Source: Apiosordaria backusii
Taxonomy: Eukaryota; Ascomycota; Sordariomycetes; Sordariales; Lasiosphaeriaceae
Direction of reading: 5' to 3'
DNA: 64,000 nt
Assembly: GCA_030549205.1 (NCBI GenBank)
Contig: JAUKTV010000003.1
Coordinates: 1,674,001 to 1,738,000, forward strand
Part shown: in pieces, positions 13,310 through 24,264 of the stretch
Layout: every line of letters starts with the position of its first letter
Numbering within the stretch: the stretch's first letter is position 1
Translations under genes and position numbers: made by a program
The notes under the pieces: generated by a model
Told to the model about the DNA's origin: nothing
Seen by the model: the letters and a program-made list of their open reading frames with translations, nothing else
Databases searched by the model: none

Positions 13310-16271
13310 TTATAGGTATATTAATAAGCCCGAACGGCATTACTTTCTATTTATAATAGCTATAATGGATTTAAAAGGCCGTTTTTTATTTATCTCCTTT
13401 ATAAATTTATATCTAATAGTAAACGTCCTTTAAGTTAATTTTAATATATATCTTAACTATAGAAAGTCAGTTAAAGATCTTTTTAATTAAAGGTAAAGGG
13501 GCTTAGTTTTTAAAGGTAATCTTATTTAGTACTTAATAATCGACATAAAAGTATATTAAGCTATCCTTCTTAAGTATAAAGAAAATAAGGGCGCCGGCTA
13601 AACTGGTTAATAGTTAGATCTATCCTTTTTACTTAATAGTAATAAGCTACTTTTATAAGGTCTTTAGCTTAGTTTCTTTTAAAAGATAGATAGGCCTTTA
13701 AAAGGATATTGCCTTTAATACTAATTCGATCCTATATTCTAATGCTGAATAAAGTAATAGTAAGAGGTTTTAGTTAATAATAAAAATATCGAGGAAGTTG
13801 TAATATTTAAAAAGAACAGCGGTAAACTTATTAGAGTTATTGTTAAAGGCAGTATTTAAAAGTTATAAAGGTTTAAAGGGCTCTTTACCTTTTACTTAAA
13901 GGTAGATATAGGCTATAAAAGAACTAGTAAGTAAGTAAAGTTCTTTTTCTTTAATTAAGTATATACTGTTAGCTATATTAAAATAAGCTTATATTTATAC
14001 CTTCTACTAAATTTATAGCTTTATTAGGTCTAATTAAAAAAGCCTAAAAACCATTTAAAGAGGTATAATATCGGCGATTATAAAGTATATAAGTTACTTT
14101 TATATTATACTTTTAAAATCGGTAACTTATATTAAAAAGAAGTATAATCTAAATATTTATATAGCTTTACTGTTAACTCTGGTAATACCGGAAGCTTCTT
14201 ATAGTTTAAAGAACTAAAGGGTAAAGATAATAAATTTATAGTTAATTAAATTAAGGTCTAATCTAAAGTTTAAAAAGGCTTTAACTAATTTCTATAAACT
14301 ATTTAAATATAACTAAACTGTAATTTCTAAATATAATAGGATATATCTAATATATCCTTAATTAACTACTACCGTTTAGCTATTAATACTAGTACTATTT
14401 ATACTTTCTAAAGGCTTTACGTTTATACCTATAGTAGTAAATATAAAAGAAGTAGAAGTTTAAAGTTAATTAAGTTAGTATTTTCTAAATAAATAACTGC
14501 AGTTATTATAAAAGGAGTAGATAGTTTAAAGGTAAGTAATAGTATAATAGCCCTTTTATTTATAAAGGTAGTATTGGACTTTCTTTAAAGGAGGATAGGG
14601 GAATATAAGATTATAAATAAAAAGTTAAAAAGCAATGGTATTAAAAGTAAGATTAAGGTAAAAGCATTAAATATAATTAAGTTAATTATAGTAATAATAG
14701 TAGCAGTCTTAAGGTAAGGATATATTATACTTAAGGTACTTATTTAAGGAAGAAAAGGTTGGCGGTTTAGCCTCTTTTAATTTTAAGTTATAACCTGAAA
14801 ATCCTACCTTTTATTAACTATCTTTAATATACTTAGCTTAGCCTATTAGCTTTATAAAGTTTTAAGAGGTTTAAGCGTTAGCTAAAGTAATATAAATTTT
14901 CTAATAGAGCTTAAAGATAAAGAAGGTAATATACTATTTAAAAGGTAAAGGGTAATTTAAGTCGGTAATAATATTAATAAACTGTTTATAAAATTCCTAA
15001 ATAATCTTATTTACTGTTTATATAATAGAATAGAGCTATATAGATATTGTAAAATGTTAGGTTTTAAGGTCGGTAAGTAAGCTATATAGAAACGTTTTTA
15101 AATTAATTTAAGTAATTTAGTTAAGGTTAAAATAAAGGTCGAAAGACTTTTAATCGGTAATGTACTTAATTTAAGCATTCTTAAAAATGCCTTTAAGGTA
15201 ATTTATAATATAAGCTATTTAATCTTAGTCTTTTTAAAAGGTCTTTATAATTTAAAAGTAGGTCTTATAGTTATATAGAAAGTATTTTAGGTTTTAAATT
15301 AAAGAACTATTATAAGTTAGGTTTAGTATAAAAGGAAAGTGCTAATAGATTGGAGGTAATATATTTATAAAATAGTTAAACCTAACTGTTTAAGTTAGGA
15401 GGATTATAGATAGTAGAGTATTGGATATAATAGCGATAGGGATAGTAGTATAAGAAACGATAGAAGTTGCAATAATAGGAGCGGGGGAAAAGTAATTAAA
15501 GGCTAGGTTAATTAACTAAGCCTTTAAAGCTTCTAACTCCGTAGCTTTCTAATATAAAAGAAATGTATACTATATATTAGCAATTTAGGCTTTAATTATA
15601 GTAAGGTTATTTTTAAAGGATAGGGCCTTAAAAGTCTAAGTTTATATTAGGTTTTAAGGTGGTTAAGTAGCTTAGAGGATAGAAGACGATATTTAGATCG
15701 ATAAAGAGATTTAGGTAGCGGTAGGCTTTTATAATAAAGTAAGTATTTAAATAGAGCGCTTAGTTAATTTAAATAAAGTATATAAATCGTAGCTACTATA
15801 AAGGTTAACTATCTTACTTACCTTATAGTCTAATTCTCTTTAAAGGTAGAAAGTTTAATATATTAAGGGGGGTTCTATATATTAAAGTATAAGGCTAAGT
15901 AAGTAGCCTGTACTGTATATATAATAGGTTTACGATAAGAAGACGATAGTAGTTTAATATAAGTATATTATTCTACCTATATTAAACTCTAGCCTTTTTA
16001 GAATCCTAAGTCTACTATACTACCCTATATACCTTACCGGTAATTTAAGCTCGGCCACCTCCTTTAAGAACCTCTTTCCGCTATAGGATCTTACAGTTCG
16101 CTTTAATCTAACCGTTAACTAGGTATATATACAGGCGTTTAACTATTGTAGCTACGTTGCTTATACTACATTAGCAAACCCTAAAAGGTCTACTAGTCGC
16201 TAACTATCGGGCACTGCTACTGCCAGCCCAGGACCTCTATCCTCTAGGCCTACCTGAATTGCACCCTGACA
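13310..16271 (-). mobile_element. Ty3/Gypsy retrotransposon A, 5' part (LTR, Gag/protease region, RT N-terminus)
   Basis: Read on the minus strand, 13,343 down to 13,315 encodes VMPFGLINIP, the hallmark VMPFGL-NAP block of Gypsy reverse transcriptases. Upstream, at about 13,640-13,350, the reading resembles GAPLFSLYLRR and then KPLYL-LKRSLTDFL. This matches the usual order GA-LFV-KKDGS, RYPLPLI-ELLD. The region up to about 15,900 should hold protease and Gag, but I could not place motifs there. The element ends at 16,271, where minus-strand TGTCAGGGTGC meets an open hAT reading frame. Removing element B and one TTATA copy rejoins the RT frame exactly with the part at 1-2378. Confidence 0.85.
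15909..16271 (-). repeat. Probable 5' LTR of element A (left boundary uncertain)
   Basis: The right end is well placed: in the element's sense it begins TGTCAGGGTGC directly after the interrupted hAT codons. The inner end at about 15,909 is a guess from a CA dinucleotide; the partner LTR lies outside the window. The segment 16,005-16,271 is visibly richer in G and C than all sequence around it, so it has suffered less RIP than the element's interior. Confidence 0.4.
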
Positions 16272-19200
16272 CATAATAGCTAAAATAGGTAATTTTAAAT
16301 GGCTATTTTTCCAATAGTCTAAAGTATCTATTTCCTATATATTTATTAGCTTTATAAATAAATTACTTTTAAATTAATTTAAATTTATTTTAATTACTTA
16401 CTGCAAATCTAGCTGGCCTTCCTTCTTTAATATAAAAATCAATTTCGTCTTCTTGATTAATAGCAGTAGAAGGAATAAAAAAAGGATTTTTAGACTTTCT
16501 CTTTTTAAGTCTAGGCGTTATAATATCTCCTTCACTAGTAGAAACCTCTGTAGAATTAGGCCCTTTAATATTATCCATTTCCTTTTTAATACTAAATAGG
16601 TTAAGATTAGTATAAAGAATTTAAACTATTATATAAAATAGAAATATATAATATAAAATAATAATATATAATATAAAGCTTGAATTTAAATTAAATAATA
16701 TTTAACTTACTTATTATATTTATCTCTTATTAACTTTAATACATTGTACTTAATATCTGTATAGTGGTATAATAGGCCTATAGATTCTTGATTTTCGGTA
16801 GTGCTTTCAAACTGTGATAATTTATATCGAGGATCGAGAAAATTAGCTATAATAAAAGCTTTATATTGTATTAAATTATCTGGCGTAAGAGTAATAGGGT
16901 AATATTTTTTAAATTTTAATTGAGCTTTAGAAATAGCGATTTTTAAAGCTTTAATAATAGGGTTCTAAATAAATAAATATATATTAGTTTTTTATAATTA
17001 TATAATAAATATTATTTAATACTTTACTTACTCGAGCATCTTGCCTATTTAATTTACGCTGTATATCTCTTAGGCCTTTTGATATAGAATAGGCATATAA
17101 TAAACTATTATTTAAGGTTGTATAAACTTGGCCTTATAAAGCAATAGAAGGTTTAAGGAATATTTTAAATATATCTTTAATTATTTTTAAATAAGCCTAT
17201 TCTTGCTTTGTAAATTGGGTTTGAGCGATTTTTTCATTCTTTCTAGCGTAATCGCTTCTATAAAATTGATTTATAGCTGGTTTAAATAGAATATAGCGGT
17301 ATAACATTCTATAAGTAGAATTCTACCGAGTTTCATTATCTATATAAATATTATTATTAGTTATTAAAATTATTAATATATATTATTTATATTTAATATT
17401 TAAATACCTTTTGGAATAGTATAAGCTTTAGTATTAGGTATTTCTTTATTTTCTTTACAGAATTTTAAATACCTATACCACTCATTTCGACCATATTGGG
17501 TATTAGTAATTACATTAATAAATTTGCGTATTTTATATATAAAATCTATATTTAAATATTAGTATATATTATTTTATTAAATAAAAAGAATATAAATTAT
17601 AATTATAATTTACTTACTACGTAATTCAAAATCTATACTAGGTAATTCTTCTTCTATTATAGCTAATACTTTTAGCTTAATTGTTATAGTAGTATTTGTA
17701 TTTTCTTTACCTTCTCCCTATACTACTATAGAGGTATTAAAATTATTTTGCCTTTTATATTCATAAAGATTATCTTTAGCCTTTTTATTTAAAGTAAAAG
17801 AATTTAATATATCCCTAGCTAATAAATTAATTATATAAGACCTATAGCGAATATCGAATTTCCTATAATTTTTAAAAGCTTTAGAATTAATTTGAGTAAA
17901 TACTTTTATAAATGTATCATTATTTCTAACATTATCTCTTGTAAAGCTTTATAAAATAAATATTAGTATTAAAATAAATAATAATTATATTATAGAAAGT
18001 ACTAACCTAATAATATTCGAATTCCTAATTGGTTTATAAATATCTAAAACATCTTTAAACTTTTTAAATAAATACGGCCTACTATGAGAAATACTATTAT
18101 CTAATCTATTAAAGCCTATTGTTTTTACTTAAAATTAGTATACTTATATAATATTAAATAAGTTAAGCTTTACTTAGTAATTTAAAATTATAATTAAAGT
18201 TTTCATTAATAAAAGCTACTTGAATACCGAAATAGCCTTTTTTATTAGCTCCTGTTTAAGAATCTAATACTATAGAAAAGCTACCAAAGCTTTGCTTATT
18301 ATTATATAATTGTAGATTTAATTCTTGTAAATGACTTTTATAATTATTCGAAATCTTTAACTTTAGCTTTTTATAATTTAAAGCCATAGAATTTCGGTTA
18401 TAATAATTTAATAATTCTTTAAATGAAAGCTTTTCTATATTACTAAAAGGTATAGTACAGTCTATAAAGAAATTAATTATTTTATTATAAGCTTCGTCTT
18501 CATCAAATTCTACTATAGTATGTGACCTTTGCCTTTTTAAAGCCATAGCAATAGGCGAATCTTTAATTTTATTTTGAACTAGAATTTAATTAATATATAT
18601 ATATATATATAAATTTCAATACTAATTAGTACTAGACTAGTACTGATTAGTACTGATTAGTACTGATTAGTACTGATTAGTACTGACTTAAAGGTACTAA
18701 TCAGTACTAATCGGTACTAATTAGTACTAGTCTAGTACTAATTAGTATTATTAACTATATTAATTATACTACTTACGGTTTTTTAATTCTTCTTCACGTT
18801 TTTTAGAGTATGGAATTCCTTTATGTACTTTTTGAAGATGTTTAACACAGTTTGAAGTCTGGAATCCAGCTACTTGAGCCTACATTTTATAAGGGCAGCT
18901 ATAAAATAATATTATTAGTATTTTACTTTCTATATATATAATATAATATTTATATATACTATATATAAATATATAAACTATATTAATAAGGTTTATTACT
19001 TACTATTTACAAGTTAAAACCATTCTTCGATCTTTTGTAATATCGATAGGTAATAACTCTCTTATAAAATGGCCTTTTTGTATAATATAAGCTGTAGACT
19101 CTGGTAATATATAGTCGAGTTGATTTTCTTTAGCGTTACTATAATCCTTTCCTTCTAAACCTAACTCAGATATATTTATAGAACTATTAGGCTGATTATT

Positions 19201-19326
19201 ATCAATTTCTTTGCCTTTATTATAATTATTAATACGTCGAGGGCTAGCAGGTAAAGTATTAATAGATTCAGCTCCAGAGTTATTAGAATCATTAAATTCA
19301 GAGCCTGAATTTATAGGAGAAGGCAT
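16272..19326 (-). pseudogene. hAT-family transposase relic with BED zinc finger, truncated by element A
   Basis: On the minus strand the reading begins with ATG at 19,326. Exon 1 is 19,004-19,326. Intron 18,899-19,003 (GTAAGT...ATAG) joins it to exon 2 (18,777-18,898), creating TCKYCPYKM and HLQKVH, a CX2C/HX4H BED zinc finger. Intron 18,579-18,776 leads in phase to exon 3. Later blocks follow hAT order: PFSNIEKLSF, LDS-TGANKKGYFGI, DNVRNNDTF, RSYIINLLARDIL, DNETR-NSTYRML, FLDPRYK, then DEIDFYIKE and DTLDYWKNSHLKLPILAIM of the hATC dimerisation domain, where element A cuts it at 16,271. Several conserved tryptophans are stops (TGG to TAG/TAA), as RIP would produce. hAT proteins cut and paste DNA; this one is inactive. 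The remaining C-terminus should lie left of the window. Confidence 0.85.
18618..18749. repeat. AGTACT repeat forming an exact 26-bp inverted repeat
   Basis: The segment consists of repeated TACTGATTAG-type decamers around the palindrome AGTACT. Positions 18,618-18,643 are the exact reverse complement of 18,724-18,749, so the strand can fold into a long hairpin. It lies wholly inside an inferred intron of the hAT relic (18,579-18,776). It could be a small foldback element or a minisatellite that has grown symmetrically. Confidence 0.85.
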
Positions 19327-20054
19327 TTTTAATATATTATTAATAAAGCAGTTTAAAAGATATAATAAATATCGTTAATTTATTTACTTTTATTTATTGT
19401 TATAGTTTAGTTTGTTTAAAGAAAAAGAAAAGAAATAATTATAATAAGATAAACCATATACTTATAGTTTTTTATGTTTTTAACAGCAATTAATATTATT
19501 ATATAATAAAGCTTTAAAACTTTAAAAATAATACTGTTAAAACTAAATTAGAAGTAATTTCTAAAAATAAATAATACTTAAATAATAATTAATTCTTTTA
19601 TTTTATTAATATTTATTTTCATTTAAATAATTAATAATTATTTTATTTTATTAATATTTATTTTTATTTATTATTTAATTAATTTAAATAATAATAAAAT
19701 AAATATTATATTTTATTAATATTTTTTTTTCTTAATATTTATCTATATTTATTAATTAATTATTCTAAATAATAATTAAATAATCATTTTATTTTCTTAA
19801 TATTTATTTTTATTTATTATTTAATTAATTTAATTAATAATTAAATAAATATTTTATTTTCTTAATATTAATCGATATTTATTAATTAATTATTTTAAAT
19901 AATAATTAAATAATTATTTTATTTTATTAATATTTATTTTTATTTATTATTTAATTATTATATTTTATAATATTAAATTATTTATTAGTTATTATAAGCT
20001 TATTTAATTACTATATTTAGAATTTTAATTATAAGCTTTTTACTATATACTTTT

Positions 20055-20330
20055 ACGTAACCAACCATACTACTTACCTTTTTTTATACTGCTTACCTAC
20101 CAGTATGATATAACCTACTTATCTATTTTATGACATTTACTTTTATTACAGTATATAATAGGAATTTGTTAATATATATCCTGCAATTACGTAACTAACC
20201 ATACTACTTATCTTTTTTTATACTGCTTACCTACTAGTATAATATAACTCACTTACCTATATTACATCATTTTCTTTTATTATAATATATAATAAGACTT
20301 TTTCAATATATACTATATAATTATGTAATT
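20055..20330. repeat. Tandem duplication, period 134 bp
   Basis: ACGTAAC followed by CAACCATACTACTTA starts at 20,055 and again, with small changes, at 20,189, giving two units of 134 bp. A third partial start (TTATGTAATT) is visible near 20,331. Differences between the units are mainly C/T transitions, consistent with RIP of a duplicated sequence. Confidence 0.75.
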
Positions 20331-20530
20331 AAAATCTAACTATAGTATTAATATTTCTTAACGTAATTAATTTAAATAATTTTAGCTTATAAAACTAATT
20401 ACGTAACTTATAATTATAAACTATATTTAATTTATTTTTAGATTTTTCTTTTAATTATTACTTTATTTTTAAAAATATTTAAATTAATAAAATAATAATT
20501 TAATTTCTAAAAATATTTAAATTAATGAAA

Positions 20531-20865
20531 TATTTATTTAATTAAATATTTATTAAGTTAAATATTCTTTTTAATAATATAATTAAAATAGTTTTATAAA
20601 AATTAATAAAAATAATATTTTAATTAATTAAATATTACTTTTTATTTATTTGTTTTAATATAATAATAATTTAATTAATTATTTCATTTTATATAATTAA
20701 ATATTTATTTAATTAAATATTTATTAAGTTAAATAATCTTTTTAATAATATAATTAAAATTATTTTATAAAAATTAATAAAAATAATATTTTAATGAATT
20801 AAATAATACTTTTTATTTATTTGTTTTAATATAATAATAATTTAATTAATTATAGATATTTTATA
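20531..20865. repeat. Tandem duplication, period 171 bp
   Basis: TATTTATTTAATTAAATATT starts at 20,531 and again at 20,702. The following 150 bases are nearly identical in both units, and the units are adjacent. The copies diverge after about 20,855. There is no coding content. Confidence 0.8.
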
Positions 20866-21008
20866 TAAGCTTGTATCTTATGTATTTTGAAATTAAATTC
20901 CATTTTATTTTTTTACTTCTATTACTTATTTTAAGTATATTACGATAAAGCTAAATTTGTTAACATACTATATTATATATATTTCTTTTATATATATAAT
21001 AAAAAATA

Positions 21009-22106
21009 GCTACTATTCTTTATACCGCTAAGCTTGCTTGGCGTTACCTTAGCCTTGTTAATAGCTTTTTACCTACCTTATTAAATGAAAATAATACCTC
21101 TGGATTTTTACGCTAGATTCAAGAAATCCGACTTTTTTATAAAGATTTACAAGACAAAGTAAGTAGTTTATTTAATAAATAAATTAATAATATTAATATA
21201 TTAACTATTATTAAAAAGAAATATTTAAAATACTACCAGATGGAGTTAGTATTGAATATACAGTTATTAAAGTATATATATATATATATCTTTACCTTAT
21301 TTATATTAATACTAATTAGTATATTATAATAGGAAGCTGGATTTTTATATAGTTATCGAAATTACCGTTACGATAAAGATATGGTTAATAATAGACCTAA
21401 ACCTTTTTAGGAAATATTTAATAAAGAAGAATTAAGAAGAAAACTTCAAATAGAACAAGAATTTAATAATATAAGTATTTCTTTAAATACTACGTATTGT
21501 CAAATATTTGAAGAAGACGATTACGATTTTATTAATCAAGGTATTTATTTTTATTTTTTTAAACTATATATATATATTTATATATTAATATTTATTATTT
21601 AGAAGTTTTAAAGATTTTAAAGGTTACTGAAGAAGAAGTTTGGCTTAGTAACTTAAAATTACTTGCAAATTATTATAATTGTAAAACTTTTGAAGAAGAC
21701 GAAAAAAATAAAAGTAATTTTATTTCTATTATTTTATATTTATGTATAAAGAATACTAATAATATTATATGTAGATTGGCGTAAAAGAAATTATTTCCGT
21801 AATTATAATGGAGACTGGTGGCGCTATTATTGGAATAATACTCCTTTTAGAACTATACACCCTGAATATAATATATTTAAATTTATAAGTAATTTAAATT
21901 TATAATAAAATTAATATTTAAATATTTATATTAATATATTTATATAGTAGAATACTCCAGTTTATTATTGTGGAAATAATAATTGTAAAAAGATATTTCT
22001 TACAGAGAGGGAATTAAAAGATCACTGGTCTTCTCAGAGAGTATATAAAAGTAAAAAGGCCGGCTTAGATTGCTGGAGGCCTGTACGGTGGTTTAATCAG
22101 CTTTAA
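21009..22106 (+). pseudogene. Unidentified multi-exon gene relic with a C2H2-like finger
   Basis: Coding-like segments separated by introns with plausible GT/AG ends read on the plus strand. They run YTAKLAWRYLSLVNSFLP from about 21,022, then DGVSIEYTVIK, EAGFLYSYRNYRYDKD, an acidic segment FEEDDYDFINQ, EVLKILKVTEEEVWLS, a WRKRNYFRNYNGDWWRYYW segment, and finally YYCGNNNCKKIF with ELKDHW, resembling a degenerate C2H2 zinc finger. The reading ends VRWFNQL-stop at 22,104-22,106. Two stops sit where a tryptophan would fit (FLR-stop-IQEI and PKPF-stop-EIF), the same RIP pattern as in the hAT relic. I do not recognise the family. It is less eroded than the retroelements. Confidence 0.5.
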
Positions 22107-22712
22107 TACTAGCTTTATTATTATATAGCTTTTATTTTTTTTGATATTTATTTTATTTATTATTATATTAAATAGTACTGTATTTAAAAGTAAAAAATCA
22201 TTTAGTATATTATAAGTAATATATATATATATATACAATGAGTTCAACTTATTATAACCCTTTATTACTTTTATATTATATTATATAGTTACTATTTAGT
22301 AATATTTAATATATATATATTCTTTAGTATTCCTGAATATATATCCTATTATATACATATACTACTTAATATTACTTAATATATATACTATTATATATAT
22401 ATACTACTTAATATTGCTCAATATATATACTATTATATATATATACTACTTAATATGACCTAATATATATACTATTATATATTATACTACCTCTATATAT
22501 TTAATATTAAACAGTACTAATCAGTACTAAACAGTACTAATCAGTACTAATCAGTACTAGTATTGGTACTAATTTCAGTACTAAATCGGTACTAATTGAG
22601 GCACTAGTACTAGTATTTAGTACTAGTATTTCTAGTACTAGTACGGCCTCAGTACTATACTAGACTAGTATAGTACTAGTACTGGCCCGGTACTAGTACT
22701 ATACTATACTAA
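22107..22712. repeat. AT-rich tandem repeats and AGTACT repeats at the edge of the AT-rich block
   Basis: From 22,320 to about 22,495 a unit of about 50 bp containing ACTATTATATATATACTACTTAATAT recurs about four times. From 22,511 to 22,712 AGTACT-based repeats take over (AATCAGTACTAAACAGTACT, then TACTAGTACTAGTAT forms), with many self-complementary stretches. The same AGTACT motif forms the hairpin at 18,618-18,749. Normal base composition starts immediately afterwards. Confidence 0.8.
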
Positions 22713-23284
22713 TCCAAACTCTGCATGGGAGGCTCGGGTGTACATCCTATCGAGCGAAGAAGAAATCAGCTACTTTGCTTGCAAGACGGCCGTGCATGGT
22801 GAGTTATCTTCTATTTGGGCTTTTCAATTTGCAATTCTCTAACTGGTCCAACCAGGGTGCCGTCGTCCTGGGTGTGCCGGATGACTCGGTCGAAGATGGA
22901 ATCTAAAAGAAGAAGGGTGTGGTCTTTTGAAGACGTTGGTAGGGGCTTAGAGAGTGTGGTTGATAGGCGAAGGCCGCATACAACACATGAGTGTGTCAGA
23001 TTGCTCGAGGCTCTGGAGTGCGAGGATATCATTTAAGCAGTATCATTGTAGAAACAAACAGCTTGTTAGTTATTGTACTTCAAAATTGTAGCGATTACAG
23101 TTGGGTGCCACCAACTTCGTTGATTTCCTGACCCAACTTTCCATTCATTTTCACCCTGACAATCAAGTGCAAGCAAGATACACGTTTCTCAAAACTATCA
23201 TCCAAACAAATCTAAAGTCCATCATTAAAGTTCTCCATATCCCTGCGCGCCGACCAGTAACATCTACACCCACCGTCATACCAT
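22713..23284. other. Transition zone, no supported gene
   Basis: The composition is ordinary from 22,713 on. A 73-codon open frame exists on each strand between 22,811 and 23,036, but neither has recognisable features, and the two overlap almost completely, so at most one could be real. This stretch probably serves as the 3' flank of the NmrA-like gene. Confidence 0.4.
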
Positions 23285-24264
23285 TCAAGCGCCTCCCTTC
23301 AACAGCTCTGCAAACACCTCCTTCAGTTCAGTTTCGCCTTTCTTGAGCTCCCCACCAGGCGTCGGCTCAGGATTCAAATCAATAATCCCCCCCTCCAAGA
23401 AACTCTCATTCATCTCCGCATACTCCTTCGCGACATAATCCGGAAACACGGCCAAGTAATACTCCAGCAACCCCTCCTTGGGAATCATCTTCATCTCCAC
23501 CTCCTTGCCGAGCACCTCCTCAAACGCCTTCTTGACATCATTCGAGGTGTACTCCGGCCCGTGAAGCTCGAAAATGTAAGGGTTGCTCTTGAGGGGCGCA
23601 GTAGAGAGGAGCTCCTGGGCGCAGACGACGCCGATGTCCTTGACGGCAATCATAGGGGTGAGGCGGTCGGCGGGGGAGATGGTGCTGTAGAAGAAGGGGG
23701 GGTCAGAAAGGAGGGTGGGGAGGGAGGAGGCCCAGTTCTCCATGAACCAGCAGCATCGGACGAAGACGGTTGGGATGGTGGGGGGGAGGGTGGAGAGGAT
23801 GAGTTCGGCGGCGTGGTTGGTTTTGATTTCGCCCTGTTTTTCCAGGTTAGTCTGGGATTAGGATCAGAGGGGATAGTGGGAAAGGGGAGGGTTACGGTGC
23901 CGGAGGGGTACTGAGCCCCCATTGAACTCAGCAGCACCACTTTCTTCACGGTGGAGGACTTGAGAATGGCGGCTTTGATATTCTCTGTTTGCTTCTTGGC
24001 GTGCTCGAGGATGTCGACGTTGTCGTAGGTGGTGGGGGTGGTGTTGAACAGCAAGTCGGTGGTGGAGAAGTCGAGGGAGGTTGGGTCGTCAATGTCGCCT
24101 TTGACGGCGGTGAATTGCGGGTTGGAGAGGAGGTCTTGGGGGGCTTTGGAGGGGTCGCGGTAGATGCCGGTGATTTGGAGGGAGGGATCGGAGAGGGAGA
24201 GGAGGGCGCGGAGGGTGGAGAGGCCTGTTTTGCAGGAGGCGGGGAGGATGGTGATGTTGGGCAT
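23285..24264 (-). CDS. NmrA-like NAD(P)-binding protein
   Basis: Two exons (23,896-24,264 and 23,285-23,833) give a 305-residue protein. The 62-nt intron starts GTAACC, contains CTAACCTG and ends CAG. Splicing joins GAQYPSGT to GEIKTNHAAELIL, a segment typical of NmrA-like proteins, where the unspliced frame would turn into Ser/Pro-rich nonsense. The N-terminus (ITILPASCKTGLSTLRALL) fits a Rossmann beta-alpha start with a divergent glycine motif, and VVLLSSMGAQYP fits the strand before the active-site region. The C-terminal half (ELHGPEYTSNDVKKAFEEVLGKEVEM) is the substrate-domain pattern of the family. Members act as oxidoreductases or redox-sensing regulators in the cytosol; the substrate cannot be told from sequence. 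It is the first intact gene next to the AT-rich block. Confidence 0.86.

Larger units (their letters stand above)
19327..21008. other. AT-rich repeat-filled stretch without genes
   Basis: No coding sequence is visible. From 19,600 to 19,950 imperfect tandem copies of a roughly 130-bp TTATTTTATTAATATTTATTT-like unit repeat. Better-defined tandem duplications follow at 20,055 and 20,531. The stretch separates the hAT relic (minus strand) from an unidentified relic on the plus strand and may contain the 5' regions of both. Confidence 0.6.

Noticed and set aside
1..22710. Mitochondrial or plasmid DNA as the source of the AT-rich block
   Set aside because: It contains Gypsy and hAT relics with transition-type decay and joins nuclear gene sequence directly; no mitochondrial genes were seen.
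18618..22712. CRISPR-like array from regularly spaced repeats
   Set aside because: The repeats are palindromic decamers without unique spacers, in a eukaryotic transposon context.
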